Both the position numbers and the translations under genes were made by a program. The notes under the pieces are model-generated. The model ran no database searches. It was given only the letters and a program-made list of their open reading frames with translations, and was not told the origin of the DNA. DNA of 64,000 nucleotides. Source: Candidatus Muiribacterium halophilum (GTDB lineage Bacteria > Muiribacteriota > Muiribacteriia > Muiribacteriales > Muiribacteriaceae). The DNA lies in the NCBI GenBank assembly GCA_023228995.1, contig JALOAD010000003.1, positions 89,789 to 153,788 on the forward strand, written 5' to 3'. How positions within the stretch are numbered: position 1 is the first letter of the stretch; each line of letters starts with the position of its first letter. Below are positions 26,343 to 38,217 of the stretch, in pieces.

Positions 26343-28486
26343 AGAATTTCAATATATTCAGGTTTTTTTTCAACATTATCTATTCTTTTCTGAGACATAT
26401 CTTTAATTATTGAATTACCTTTGTCAATTGCTTTTTTATATGATGAAACAGCATCTTCAAACCTTTCAATATGCTGATAGCTTTCTCCTGCTCTAAAATA
26501 TGCTTTAGCATTAAAACTTGAATCAGAATCAATTAATGCACATTTTAAATATTCAAGCACAGCTTGTTTGTAATTACCAAAAAGTAAATATGCTTCTCCA
26601 AGATAAAACTGAGCCTGTATTTGATAATCTCTTATATCAGTTTCAGAAGCAACATAAGATGCATTAGCTTCAGCTTGTGAAAAATTTCTTATTTTAAGAT
26701 AAGATTTTGCAAGCAAAATTCTCATTTCATCTTTTATTATACTTCTTTTATCTTTATCTTTAATTAAAATTTCTTCAAGTATTTTAATTGATTTATCATA
26801 ATCTCCTGTATTAAACAAAGTCTTTGCATATATATACATAAATTCAGACTTATTTGAACTTGATATATTGTTTAAATTTTTTTCAATATAAAGTTTTGCA
26901 TCGTCATATTTTTCTTCAGCAAAAATTATATTAGCTGTAAATAATATAGATTTTTCATAATAAGTACTTTTTTTACCAGTTTTATTTAATTCTAAAATTG
27001 CATCATCTGATTTTTTTTGCTCATATAAAATCTCAGCTTTTGTGTAATTAATATATCCAGTATCTGTTCCTTCTGTTTCAAGAGCTGTTAAAAATTCAAG
27101 AACTTTTACATAATCTTTTTTTATTCTGTAAATATCAACGATTTTAAATTTTGCTTCTTTAAAAAGATTCGAGTTTGAAGGTATTTTATTATATTCTTTT
27201 AATGCTTTATCAAAGTCGTTTTTTAATAGATGTATACCAGCTTTTTCAAATATTGAGGAATTTTTTATTTTACTACTTTCAGATTTAACTTCAGAAAGTT
27301 CAAAATTTGCAAGAGCTCTATCAAAATTCTGTAAATTATAATAACATTGACCTGCAATATAATAGTTATATCCAACATTTATATTTTTTGATAAAATGTC
27401 TCTAATCTGATCTATAGCTTTTTGATATTCTCCTAATGATATATAAATATCTCTTTTTAATTCCATAATTTCCGCATCATCACTTTTATTATTTTGTAAA
27501 AAATCTAATGCTTGTTTATAATTTTTTTCTTGATAAAGAGATGCTGTAATAAAATAAATTGATTTTGTATGAATTTTTTCATTTTCACTTTTAATTAATT
27601 TTTCAAATTGTTTTCTAGCAAGAGTAAAATTAAGTTTTAAATAATATGATTGACCCATATAAAATATACTTTCATCTCTCAACTCATTTTTTTCAGATGA
27701 AATCGCAAAACTTTCTACAGCTTTTTCATATTCAGATAAATTAAAATATAAAGTACCTAAATAAAAAGCATATATATGTTCTTTTGTTTGTGAATATAAA
27801 TTCTCATAAATTTCCAAAGCTTTTTTGGAATTATTATTTCTTTTGTAAAAATCAGCCATTTTATCATAAATTTTTATATTTTCTTCTGCGTTTTCTTTAT
27901 TAATATTAGTTTCAAGAAAATTCAAAGCAGCTTCTTTTGAGTCCGAGTTAAAAAGAACTTCAGAATATTCAAGTTTAATATCATCTGAAATACTAGCCTC
28001 ACTTTTCATATATAAATTGTAATATTTAATAGATTCATTATGTTGCATTAATTTACTAAAAACTCTTGCTGTATTAAGTGTAGCTTTTTTTGTATATGGA
28101 GTTTGTGAATCTGCTATATCCTGAAAATATTTTAAAGCTTTTATATAATTTTTTAATTCCATATAACAATAAGCTGCTGAATATTTTGCATAAATATTAT
28201 ATTTTTCTGATATTTCCACACATTTTTCATAATTTTCAAGAGCATTTTGGAAATCGCCAGTATTATAATAACTCTCAGCTTTTGCAAGATATAAATCTTC
28301 ATCCATATATTTTTTATAAAGTTTTTCAAAATTTACCAGACCATCAAGAACTTCCTGAAAATATCCTTGTGAATACATTTTTACAATAAAATTCTTTTCT
28401 CTTCTTGCTTTTTTTTCTGACGAATATCCAGTAATAATTAATAATGATATAAAAATTATTATCAAAAACTTTTTGTTTTTATACAT
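26339..28486 (-). CDS. Large exported TPR protein
   Basis: 715 residues from the ATG at 28486, preferred because GGAGG lies 4 nt upstream; an in-frame TTG six codons earlier would place that site inside the gene. Residues 5-22 (FLIIIFISLLIITGYSS) form a signal peptide without a lipobox cysteine. At least a dozen TPR-like helix pairs follow (for example DFQNALENYEKCVEIS, NYKQAVLEYLKCALID), arranged as in YbgF/BamD-like or Bacteroides-type scaffold proteins. Coupled by ATGA to the kinase-GH gene, suggesting a shared envelope function. Confidence 0.8.
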   Translation of the reverse strand: MYKNKKFLIIIFISLLIITGYSSEKKARREKNFIVKMYSQGYFQEVLDGLVNFEKLYKKYMDEDLYLAKAESYYNTGDFQNALENYEKCVEISEKYNIYAKYSAAYCYMELKNYIKALKYFQDIADSQTPYTKKATLNTARVFSKLMQHNESIKYYNLYMKSEASISDDIKLEYSEVLFNSDSKEAALNFLETNINKENAEENIKIYDKMADFYKRNNNSKKALEIYENLYSQTKEHIYAFYLGTLYFNLSEYEKAVESFAISSEKNELRDESIFYMGQSYYLKLNFTLARKQFEKLIKSENEKIHTKSIYFITASLYQEKNYKQALDFLQNNKSDDAEIMELKRDIYISLGEYQKAIDQIRDILSKNINVGYNYYIAGQCYYNLQNFDRALANFELSEVKSESSKIKNSSIFEKAGIHLLKNDFDKALKEYNKIPSNSNLFKEAKFKIVDIYRIKKDYVKVLEFLTALETEGTDTGYINYTKAEILYEQKKSDDAILELNKTGKKSTYYEKSILFTANIIFAEEKYDDAKLYIEKNLNNISSSNKSEFMYIYAKTLFNTGDYDKSIKILEEILIKDKDKRSIIKDEMRILLAKSYLKIRNFSQAEANASYVASETDIRDYQIQAQFYLGEAYLLFGNYKQAVLEYLKCALIDSDSSFNAKAYFRAGESYQHIERFEDAVSSYKKAIDKGNSIIKDMSQKRIDNVEKKPEYIEIL

Positions 28487-28500
28487 CAATCCTCCAAATT

Positions 28501-29316
28501 TCAACTTAAAAATTTAACTTTTTTTAAAAAATACAATTCTTTATTTAAAGATATATTTATATTTTTATCAAATATAAAAAAACATGCTCCAGATCCTGAC
28601 ATTCTTACAAATTCAAATTTATTTTCAAGAAAACAAAAGCATTCACTGATTTTATTGTATAATTTGAAAGCGGGTTTTTCAAGAACATTAAAAATTTCTG
28701 TTTTTTCAACCATAATACCTTTATTAATTTTATATAAAATATTATTTATACTAACATTTTTATTTTTTTCTTTTATATCAAAATTTTTATAAACTTCGGC
28801 TGTATTTGAATGAATATCAGGTTTTACAATTAAAAATTCTTTTTTTAAATTTAAATTCAATGGAATTATTATTTCACCTTTACCCATACATCTAGCAAAA
28901 TTACCTTTATAAATAAAAAAATTAACATCTGAACCTGTTTTTTCACCAGCTTGATACAGTATTTCATCGGAAATATTATATTTATCACCTAAAAATCTTA
29001 ATACTACTCCTGCATTTGAACTTCCACCAGCAAGTCCAGCTCCCATTGGTATATTTTTCTGAACTTTTATTAAATAATTAAATTTTTTAAAAGTTAATTC
29101 TTCAAGATTTTTTATAGCTTTATAAATAAGATTATCACTTTCTTTAACATTATCACATAGAACAACTAAACTATCATTCTTTTTCATATTAATAGTATCA
29201 AAAAAATCTATTTTAGCCATTATTGTATCAATTTCATGAAAAGAATCTTGTCTTTTATAAAGAAGATCAAGTGCAAGATTTATTTTAGCTGGACTTTTAA
29301 TTATAAAATTTTCCAT
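28501..29316 (-). CDS. ispE: 4-diphosphocytidyl-2-C-methyl-D-erythritol kinase
   Basis: 271 residues, a GHMP kinase. N-terminal KSPAKINLALDLL carries the catalytic Lys/Asp environment; the glycine-rich ATP loop is PMGAGLAGGSSNAG; the C-terminal GHMP motif is RMSGSGACFFIF. It phosphorylates CDP-methylerythritol in the MEP pathway of isoprenoid synthesis. The order ligA-ispD-ispE on one strand with gaps of 12 nt or less, or overlap, indicates one operon with the TPR and kinase-GH genes downstream. Slightly shorter than most IspE but complete. Confidence 0.93.
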   Translation of the reverse strand: MENFIIKSPAKINLALDLLYKRQDSFHEIDTIMAKIDFFDTINMKKNDSLVVLCDNVKESDNLIYKAIKNLEELTFKKFNYLIKVQKNIPMGAGLAGGSSNAGVVLRFLGDKYNISDEILYQAGEKTGSDVNFFIYKGNFARCMGKGEIIIPLNLNLKKEFLIVKPDIHSNTAEVYKNFDIKEKNKNVSINNILYKINKGIMVEKTEIFNVLEKPAFKLYNKISECFCFLENKFEFVRMSGSGACFFIFDKNINISLNKELYFLKKVKFLS

Positions 29317-29328
29317 TACTTTTTCTCC

Positions 29329-31985
<2,657 letters not shown>

Positions 31986-32016
31986 TTAGAGTTACTAAGT
32001 TAAAAAGACTAAATCA

Positions 32017-32046
32017 GATCCCGGCTCAGAATCATACCGGGATGAC
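32017..32046. repeat. Dispersed palindrome, CCGGGAT family
   Basis: GATCCCGG, CTCAGAATCATA, CCGGGATGAC: the consensus form of the family. Confidence 0.92.
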
Positions 32047-32112
32047 AAAAATAAAGAAAGTTAGTTAGAGGGTTTGAGGGCTAAAAACCTGCCAATAGTG
32101 AAATAGGAAATA

Positions 32113-32290
32113 CAGTTAGCATAAATTCATTTTTTAAATGAATTTATTAGTTAGCCGCTAATTTGTAGCCTAGCTAGCACTCGCTTCGCTCATTATTAAA
32201 GACCTTCGGTCTAGCTTAAAAAACTCACTAAAACTCGTCAGAGTTTGCTTACTAGGAATATTTATATTCCGCTCACTAAAAAAACAATAG
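32113..32290. repeat. Hairpin mosaic with constant separators
   Basis: Separators GTTAGC, TAGTTAGC and CTAGCTAGC appear in one orientation, then CTCACTA, GCTTACTA and GCTCACTA in the other. Between them stand at least five different perfect short hairpins. Same plan as 8313-8395 and 37178-37275. Confidence 0.75.
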
Positions 32291-32385
32291 CTTTTTCACC
32301 CTTTCCTCTTTCACCCCTTCACGCTCTTTCTTGTCTTTATATTTTTTCCCTAACTCCGTATCCCGGTTTCATCCCGCTTCTATTT

Positions 32386-33600
32386 TTAATTTTTAATTGA
32401 TGCTCTCCGAGCATCCCCTAACCCTGGTATAAAATAAAAATATATTGAACTTATTACAATCGCTGTTCCCATTACAAATAAATTATTATAATATCCATAT
32501 TTTTCAATAGTAATACCTGCAACAAGAAATGACAAAGGAACAACAAAACATGAAACAGTCTCAAGTATAGAAAAAAACCTTCCTTTAATATTATCAGGAG
32601 TTATTTTTTGAAAAATAATCATAAGATTAATATTTATATATGCAAGAACAATTCCAAATAAAAACTGTATTATAAAAATATTTAATTTACTTGATGAAAA
32701 TCCAAGAAGTATAAGTAAAATTCCAGATAATACCATATTTAAAGTTATAAAGTTTTTAACATTAAAATTTTTACAAATATAATTTACAGAAATAGCTCCT
32801 AATATAGAACCAACAGCCAAAGCAATTTCAAAAATTGCAAACCACTCTACACCAAATGAAGATTGTTTAACAATTATAGGAATTATCAATATCATTGGCG
32901 GTCCAAAAAAATTCATTATCATAAATAAAAAAAGCATTTTTCTAACTGTAATATTTTTAAATGCAAAATCAAAACCTTGTTTCATATCTGCAAAAAATGA
33001 ATTTTCAATTTTCTTTTCAATATTTCTAATCTTTATAGGCATTTCGGCAAAAGCAGAAAATATATAGCTTATTCCATTAATAAAAAATGACCAACCTATT
33101 CCAATACTAGAAATTAATAATCCACCAATGCCAGCACCAAAAATTACAGACATATCTCTTATTGATGACTGATATGCCATAGCTTTATCAATTTTTTCTG
33201 ACTTTACAATAAATGGTATAGAAGCACTTATTGCAGGATTAAATAATGCAGAAACACAACCTATTAAAAATAAAAAACAATATATATGCCATGGCTGTAA
33301 AAGGTTTTTAAAAAAAAGAACACTCAAAAATATAATTAAAATACCTCTGATAATATCTGATAATACTATAATGTTTTTTTTATTAAATCTATCAACAACA
33401 ACTCCTGTAAAACATGCGAGTAAAATCACAGGAATTATGCTAAAAAACATAACATAAGAAGCACTTTGAGCTGAATTAGTAATATCAAGAATATACCACA
33501 TAACAGCGATAGAAAATATCCTATCGCCAATTTGTGAAACCATCTGACCAAACCACAATAGCCCAAAATTTTTATTATCAAAAATAAGTAATTTATTCAT
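32386..33600 (-). CDS. Major facilitator superfamily transporter (MFS_3-like exporter)
   Basis: 404 residues, twelve hydrophobic segments. FGLLWFGQMVSQIGDRIFSIA is the start typical of the EntS/MFS_3 exporter group, and GVVVDRFNKKNII is the loop 2-3 signature of MFS. A proton-driven efflux carrier is the most likely function; substrate unknown. The last residues (GDARRASIKN) are read from a perfect hairpin (GATGCTC/GAGCATC) followed by AATTAAAAATTAA, the same terminal arrangement as galE, so the end is probably repeat-derived. No Shine-Dalgarno is evident. Confidence 0.85.
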   Translation of the reverse strand: MNKLLIFDNKNFGLLWFGQMVSQIGDRIFSIAVMWYILDITNSAQSASYVMFFSIIPVILLACFTGVVVDRFNKKNIIVLSDIIRGILIIFLSVLFFKNLLQPWHIYCFLFLIGCVSALFNPAISASIPFIVKSEKIDKAMAYQSSIRDMSVIFGAGIGGLLISSIGIGWSFFINGISYIFSAFAEMPIKIRNIEKKIENSFFADMKQGFDFAFKNITVRKMLFLFMIMNFFGPPMILIIPIIVKQSSFGVEWFAIFEIALAVGSILGAISVNYICKNFNVKNFITLNMVLSGILLILLGFSSSKLNIFIIQFLFGIVLAYININLMIIFQKITPDNIKGRFFSILETVSCFVVPLSFLVAGITIEKYGYYNNLFVMGTAIVISSIYFYFIPGLGDARRASIKN

Positions 33601-33647
33601 TATATATTGAAAGTCTCAATCTTTACCTTTTTACTCTTATAAAATCT

Positions 33648-34622
33648 TTATTTTTTTTCAAACAATTCTTTTATTCCACCAATTGAACTCATTACAGCAC
33701 TTATTTCATAAGGCATATAAACAGTTTTATTATCACTTGGATTTTTAGCAATTTCATCAAAAGCTGCTATATATTTTAAAGCAACTAGATAATTTAAAGC
33801 TTCTCTTGAATTACCAGCTTTATTTGTAATAAGCTCAATTGCTTGAGATTCAGCTTCTGCAATTTTAAGTCTTGCTTCTGCTTCACCTTCAGCTTTAAGA
33901 ACATTTGCAAACTTAATACCTTCAGCATCAAGAATATTAGCTTCTCTAGCACCCTGAGCTTTTAAAATAGCTGATTGTTTTTCACCTTCAGCTTCAAGAA
34001 TTTTAGCTCTCTTATCTCTTTCAGCTCTCATTTGTTTTTCCATAGCTTCACGAATTTCTTTAGGAGGATTAATATCCTGTAATTCCACTCTATTTACCTT
34101 AATACCCCATTTATCAGTTGCTTCATCAAGTATAAGTCTTAATTTACTATTAATAACATCCCTAGATGCCAATGTTCCATCAAGATCAAGTTCACCTATA
34201 ACATTTCTTAAAGTAGTTTGAGTAAGTTTTTCAATTGCATCAGGTAAATTTGCAATTTCATACACAGCTTTAAGAGAATCTGTTATTTGAAAATACAAAA
34301 GAGCATTTATCTCAAGAGTTACATTGTCTTTTGTAATAACATTTTGTCTAGGAAAATCATAAACTGTTTCTCTTAAATCAATTCTAAATATTTCTTTTGT
34401 TGTATGAAATGATTCACCCTGAAAATTATGTTTTACAACTTTCCATGTAATATTTCTTACACCTTCAAATACAGGTATTATAACATTAATACCGCTTTGA
34501 AGAGTTCTATTATATTTACCAAGCCTTTCAACGACAATAACTTCAGCTTGTCTTACAATAACAATTCCTCTTATAACAAAAACTATTGCTAAAAAACCCA
34601 AAACCATAAGAATAACAGACAT
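33648..34622 (-). CDS. SPFH/Band 7 membrane protein (QmcA/stomatin-like)
   Basis: 324 residues. One N-terminal membrane helix (about 3-20, ILMVLGFLAIVFVIRGIV), then a Band 7 domain (VERLGKYNRTLQSGINVIIP is the classic stomatin start) and a long charged coiled coil (about 185-275) rich in AEGE repeats. Stomatin-like proteins form oligomeric rings in membrane microdomains and affect protease or channel activity. The upstream NfeD gene overlaps by one base, a conserved pairing. GGAGGG is 6 nt before the ATG. Confidence 0.9.
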   Translation of the reverse strand: MSVILMVLGFLAIVFVIRGIVIVRQAEVIVVERLGKYNRTLQSGINVIIPVFEGVRNITWKVVKHNFQGESFHTTKEIFRIDLRETVYDFPRQNVITKDNVTLEINALLYFQITDSLKAVYEIANLPDAIEKLTQTTLRNVIGELDLDGTLASRDVINSKLRLILDEATDKWGIKVNRVELQDINPPKEIREAMEKQMRAERDKRAKILEAEGEKQSAILKAQGAREANILDAEGIKFANVLKAEGEAEARLKIAEAESQAIELITNKAGNSREALNYLVALKYIAAFDEIAKNPSDNKTVYMPYEISAVMSSIGGIKELFEKK

Positions 34623-35074
34623 TATTTCCCTCCAATAATATTTTTTACTATAGCTTTACTACCTTCTATTTTTACAACTTCAACCCAAGTATCTTTTTCA
34701 ATTACACTATTATCAACCGGTGCTGCATACCATAATTCTCCACCAATTTTTACCTCACCAGGTTCTTCAATTGATATTTTTTTTGTAACTATGGCTTTTT
34801 TTCCCGAAAGTGCCTCTACATTTGTTTTTATATCAGAATTTGATGAGTTAAAATACGAGTAAATTATTTTTCTTACAAAAATAAAAAGAATAAAATTAGA
34901 AATTATAAAAACTATAGTTTGAACATAAGAACCAAAACCAATATAAGCTGCAACACCACTTAAAATAGCAGAAACTCCAATAAGACCAAGTACAAAACCA
35001 GGAGTAAACATTTCAACAATTATAAGTATTATACCGATTACAACCCAGTAAATCCAAATATCAAGTTCAGGCAT
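34622..35074 (-). CDS. NfeD-like membrane protein
   Basis: 150 residues. Three or four hydrophobic segments (about 8-27, 28-50, 53-70) precede a C-terminal OB-fold (about 88-150, GKKAIVTKKISIEEPGEVKI then GELWYAAP), the short NfeD form without the protease domain. Such proteins are encoded beside stomatin-like genes, as here, and are thought to assist them. Overlaps the SPFH start by one base. Confidence 0.87.
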   Translation of the reverse strand: MPELDIWIYWVVIGIILIIVEMFTPGFVLGLIGVSAILSGVAAYIGFGSYVQTIVFIISNFILFIFVRKIIYSYFNSSNSDIKTNVEALSGKKAIVTKKISIEEPGEVKIGGELWYAAPVDNSVIEKDTWVEVVKIEGSKAIVKNIIGGK

Positions 35075-35100
35075 AAATCCTCCAAAAGTTTTTAATAATT

Positions 35101-36441
35101 TTAACTTCTTATGAGATTTATAACTTCATCTCTTTTTTCTTCCATAAGCTTTTTAGTAGTTGCTTCACAAATAAATCTTAATACAGGTTCTGTATTTGAT
35201 TTTCTAACATTAAACCACCAATCAGTAAATTCTACAGAAATACCATCAATATACTCAATATTTCCATAAGAATACTTTTCTGCAAGTTCTTTCATTTTTT
35301 CATCAGGATCTGTGATTTTAGAATTAATTTCACCTGAAGAAAAATATTTTTTAAGCGGATCTACAAATTCACTTAATTTTTTATTTTCTTCGCACATAAG
35401 ATTAATTATCATTATCATTGCAATTATTCCACTATCTGTATTAAAATTTTCTTTAAAATAATAATGACCTGCAAGTTCACCAGCAAATATAGCATTTTCT
35501 TTTCTAAGAGCTTCTTTTATATTTGAATGGCCAACTTTACATTTTTTAGCAATTCCACCCATTTTTTCAACAGTTTCCTTAAATGACCAAGTAGTTCTAA
35601 TATCATATAAAAAAGTCGCTTTAGGATTGTTTTTAAGATATTCCATAGCAATTACAATAGAAACATAATCATTAGTTACAATTTCAGATTTTTCATCAAC
35701 ATAACCAGATCTATCTGCATCTCCATCAAATGCAACACCCAGATGAGCATTTGTTTCTTTAATCTTTTTTTGAAGATCAATCATATTATCAAAATCAAGA
35801 GGATTTGCATCATGATTAGGGAAATTTCCATCTAATTCAAAAAACAAAGGTATAACATCCATTTTTACACCTTTTTTTTCAGCTACAGCTTTGAAAAATT
35901 TAGGAATTGTTTTACCCGCCATACCATTTCCAGCATCAACAACTATTTTAAGAGGTTTCCAGTTTTTAACATAGCTAAGAAGATAGTCAATGTAATCCTC
36001 GTAAACATCTTTATCAATGACAGCACCCTTTCTTTCTGAAAGTTCAATATCTTCATAAGCTAATCTTTCAATTTCATCAATACCACTGTCATAACCCACT
36101 GGTTTTGCTTCTTCTCTACAGAATTTAAAACCATTGTATCCTGCTGGATTATGAGAAGCAGTAATCATTATTCCACCAGCTGCTGCAAGAAAAACTGTTG
36201 AAAAATTTATCATTGGAGTTTCAATAAGGCCTACATTTATTACATCAATTCCAACATCATTTAAACCTCTTATTAGATTTTCAGATAATTCTATACCACT
36301 TTCTCTCATATCACGACCTACAATAATTGGTGATTTACCAAAAAAGATTCCAGCAGCTTTACCTATTTTGTAAGCCATATCATCATTCAATTGCTCAGGT
36401 ACAGTTCCTCTTATATCATAAGCTTTAAATATACCAGCCAT
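35101..36441 (-). CDS. manB: Phosphomannomutase/phosphoglucomutase
   Basis: 446 residues, alpha-D-phosphohexomutase family. The phosphoserine loop is TASHNPAGYNGFKF (S96), the metal loop is AFDGDADRSG, the sugar-binding loop is GELAGHYYF and the phosphate-binding loop is RKSNTEPVLR. It interconverts hexose 1- and 6-phosphates for GDP-mannose or UDP-glucose synthesis and so feeds the surface-glycan genes. GGAGG precedes the ATG. PMM, PGM or GlmM activity cannot be separated by eye, though the SNTEP loop favours PMM/PGM. Confidence 0.9.
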   Translation of the reverse strand: MAGIFKAYDIRGTVPEQLNDDMAYKIGKAAGIFFGKSPIIVGRDMRESGIELSENLIRGLNDVGIDVINVGLIETPMINFSTVFLAAAGGIMITASHNPAGYNGFKFCREEAKPVGYDSGIDEIERLAYEDIELSERKGAVIDKDVYEDYIDYLLSYVKNWKPLKIVVDAGNGMAGKTIPKFFKAVAEKKGVKMDVIPLFFELDGNFPNHDANPLDFDNMIDLQKKIKETNAHLGVAFDGDADRSGYVDEKSEIVTNDYVSIVIAMEYLKNNPKATFLYDIRTTWSFKETVEKMGGIAKKCKVGHSNIKEALRKENAIFAGELAGHYYFKENFNTDSGIIAMIMIINLMCEENKKLSEFVDPLKKYFSSGEINSKITDPDEKMKELAEKYSYGNIEYIDGISVEFTDWWFNVRKSNTEPVLRFICEATTKKLMEEKRDEVINLIRS

Positions 36442-36550
36442 AATTTCCTCCGCATTTATTATAAATTTTAAATTTTGTGTAAATAATAGGGTTATTTTAT
36501 ACTAAAAATCAATTTATAACAACTTTAGCAAATAGAGCGGAATAGTTAAA

Positions 36551-36835
36551 AGCAAAAAAAAAATCAACTCGGCAACTTGAGTGAACGTTGCGAAGCATAT
36601 AATATACGGATGTATTATAAGTGAAGGAAGGTAACAGAGGCTGTTGAAAAACTAAAAAGAAGAAACATTGATACAAAATAGGGTCTGTGCCGATCTCAAA
36701 TTTTAGCTTACATAGGTCGGCCTGACCATGCTGTTTGTTTTTAAAGTTAAGTTTGAAAAAAAGAAAACATAACTTTTTCAATAGCCTCTAAAATACCGAA
36801 TGATTATTTTTTTGCTTTAAAGTAATGAAAAAAAC
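36551..36835. repeat. Composite repeat carrying a MITE
   Basis: Begins AGCAAAAAAAAAATCAACTC, contains the hairpin TATAATA/TATTATA with a GGATG loop, then the MITE 36636-36789, and ends ATACCGAATGATTATTTTT plus TGCTTTAAAGTAA. It matches 36983-37155, 51228-51410 and 51625-51807, which have a short hairpin instead of the MITE, and 47393-47660, which has the same MITE and is inverted. Confidence 0.85.
36636..36789. mobile_element. 154-bp MITE-like element, copy 1
   Basis: Terminal inverted repeats AGAGGCTGTTGAAAAACT and its complement with one mismatch (AGAGGCTATTGAAAAA). Internal GGTC..GCCGA and TCGGC..GACC segments can pair. The copy at 47426-47579 has the same length and an almost identical core. 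No transposase is encoded; a helper element elsewhere would be needed. Confidence 0.8.
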
Positions 36836-36845
36836 AAAAAAACGA

Positions 36846-36902
36846 GATCCCGGCTCAGAAACATACCGGGATGACAAAAATTCAGAATAGTACCGGGATG
36901 AC
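36846..36902. repeat. Dispersed palindrome, CCGGGAT family, plus partial second unit
   Basis: One full unit (36846-36875) followed by a partial TCAGAATAGTACCGGGATGA unit 27 bp later. Confidence 0.85.
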
Positions 36903-36982
36903 AGAGTTTTAATTTCCAATGTCGAATGTTGAATGTCGAATTTTTCGAGGCGTTAGAAAATTTTCAATTAAAATAAAGTATG

Positions 36983-37155
36983 CAGGATTTTCTATAAACA
37001 AAAGCAAAAAAAAAATCTACTCGGTAACTTGAGTGAACGTTGCGAAGCATATAATATACGGATGTATTATAAGTGAACGAAGGTAAAGAGATATTTTATA
37101 TGGATGTAAAATATCGAATGGTACCGAATGATTATTTTTTTTGCTTTAAAGTAAA
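36983..37155. repeat. Composite repeat without MITE
   Basis: Starts AGGATTTTCTATAAACAAA; holds two hairpins with GGATG loops (TATAATA/TATTATA and GATATTTTA/TAAAATATC) and ends CCGAATGATTATTTTTTTTG. The second hairpin occupies the slot taken by the 154-bp element in the copy at 36551. Confidence 0.85.
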
Positions 37156-37177
37156 GAAAAAAACAGTCTCGAAGGTC

Positions 37178-37275
37178 TTTACTAACGAGCGAAGCGAGTG
37201 CTAACTAGGTTGCAAAGTAGCCACTAACTAGCAAATTTATCATAAAATGATAAATTTGTGCTAACCGCATTAGCT
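37178..37275. repeat. Hairpin mosaic with constant separators
   Basis: TTTACTAA, hairpin CGAGC/GCGAG, GTGCTAACTA, hairpin GGTTGC/GTAGCC (two G-U pairs), ACTAACTA, hairpin CAAATTTATCAT/ATGATAAATTTG, TGCTAACCGC. Adjacent to the 3' end of trxB. Confidence 0.75.
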
Positions 37276-37289
37276 ATCTCACTCGTTTT

Positions 37290-38207
37290 TTAATTTTTTT
37301 CTACATACATCTCACATAAAATTGCAGCTTCTGCCCCATCTCCAGCAGCAGTTACAACTTGTCTTAATCTTTTTTGTCTTACATCTCCTGCTACAAATAC
37401 TCCTGGAATATTTGTTTCAAGATTATTTTGAGTAATTATAAAACCTTTTTCATCAACTTTTATAGATTCTTTAAGACCTTCAGTATTTGGCATAAAACCT
37501 ACATAAAGAAATGCACCTTCAACATTTAAAACACTTTCTTTATTTGTTATAACATTTTTTATTTTAATTGATTCTAAAAATTCACTTCCATTAAATTCTT
37601 CAACAACTGTATCTAATATAAATTCAATCTTTGGATTTTTTTTAGCTCTTTCTAATACAATTCCAGCAGCTCTAAACCCTTGTCTTCTATGAATAATATA
37701 AACTTTTGAAGCAAATCTTGTAAGAAATATTGCTTCTTCAATAGCAGCATTACCTCCACCAATTACTGCAATTTCTTTATCTCTAAAAAAAGCTCCATCA
37801 CATGTTGCACAATATGAAACTCCTTTACCTGTAAATTTTGCTTCTCCAGGAACATTTAAGGAATTTGGTCTTGCTCCAGTTGATATTATCACGGATTTTG
37901 TAAGTATTTCTGTTCCATCAGAAACGCTTAATATTTTAGTTTTCCCATCTTCTGCTAATCTTATACTATTAATTTTTCCAGATTTTATATTAGCACCGAA
38001 TTTTTCAGCTTGTTTTTTAAATTCAATCATCAATGAAAAACCATCCATACCATCAACACCTGGATAATTTTCAATATGTGCAGTAGTAATAATTTGTCCA
38101 CCTAATGCACCTTTTTCATATATACAAGTATCAAGCAAAGCTCTTGAACAATATATTCCAGAAGTAAGTCCTGCTGGTCCACCACCAATTATGACAACAT
38201 CATACAT
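37290..38207 (-). CDS. trxB: Thioredoxin reductase
   Basis: 305 residues, the usual TrxB size. FAD-binding GGGPAGL is at 8-14, the redox pair is C133-A-T-C136 in SYCATCDGAFF, the NADPH loop is GGGNAAIEEA, and the C-terminal FAD motif is FVAGDVRQKRLRQVVTAAGD. It passes electrons from NADPH to thioredoxin in the cytoplasm. AAGGAG lies 7 nt before the ATG. The thioredoxin-like lipoprotein gene upstream is 10 nt away; being extracytoplasmic, that protein is not an obvious direct substrate. Confidence 0.95.
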   Translation of the reverse strand: MYDVVIIGGGPAGLTSGIYCSRALLDTCIYEKGALGGQIITTAHIENYPGVDGMDGFSLMIEFKKQAEKFGANIKSGKINSIRLAEDGKTKILSVSDGTEILTKSVIISTGARPNSLNVPGEAKFTGKGVSYCATCDGAFFRDKEIAVIGGGNAAIEEAIFLTRFASKVYIIHRRQGFRAAGIVLERAKKNPKIEFILDTVVEEFNGSEFLESIKIKNVITNKESVLNVEGAFLYVGFMPNTEGLKESIKVDEKGFIITQNNLETNIPGVFVAGDVRQKRLRQVVTAAGDGAEAAILCEMYVEKN

Positions 38208-38217
38208 AATAATCTCC

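Larger units (their letters stand above)
36442..37289. other. 848-bp intergenic repeat region
   Basis: No gene. Two composite repeats in direct order: one with a 154-bp MITE (36551-36835, MITE 36636-36789) and one without (36983-37155); CCGGGAT palindromes (36846-36902); TTTTCAATGTCGA-like phrases (36912-36970); and a hairpin mosaic (37178-37275). A 90-codon open frame across the MITE is a repeat artefact. Confidence 0.8.

Noticed and set aside
36509-36781. 90-codon frame, also found in part at 47434-47616
   Set aside because: It is the translation of the MITE and flanking composite repeat; both copies are explained as repeat DNA, and no start signal is present.
36636-36789. Group II intron or insertion sequence
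   Set aside because: Too short, no reverse transcriptase or transposase frame and no domain V-like hairpin; a MITE-like element is the better description.
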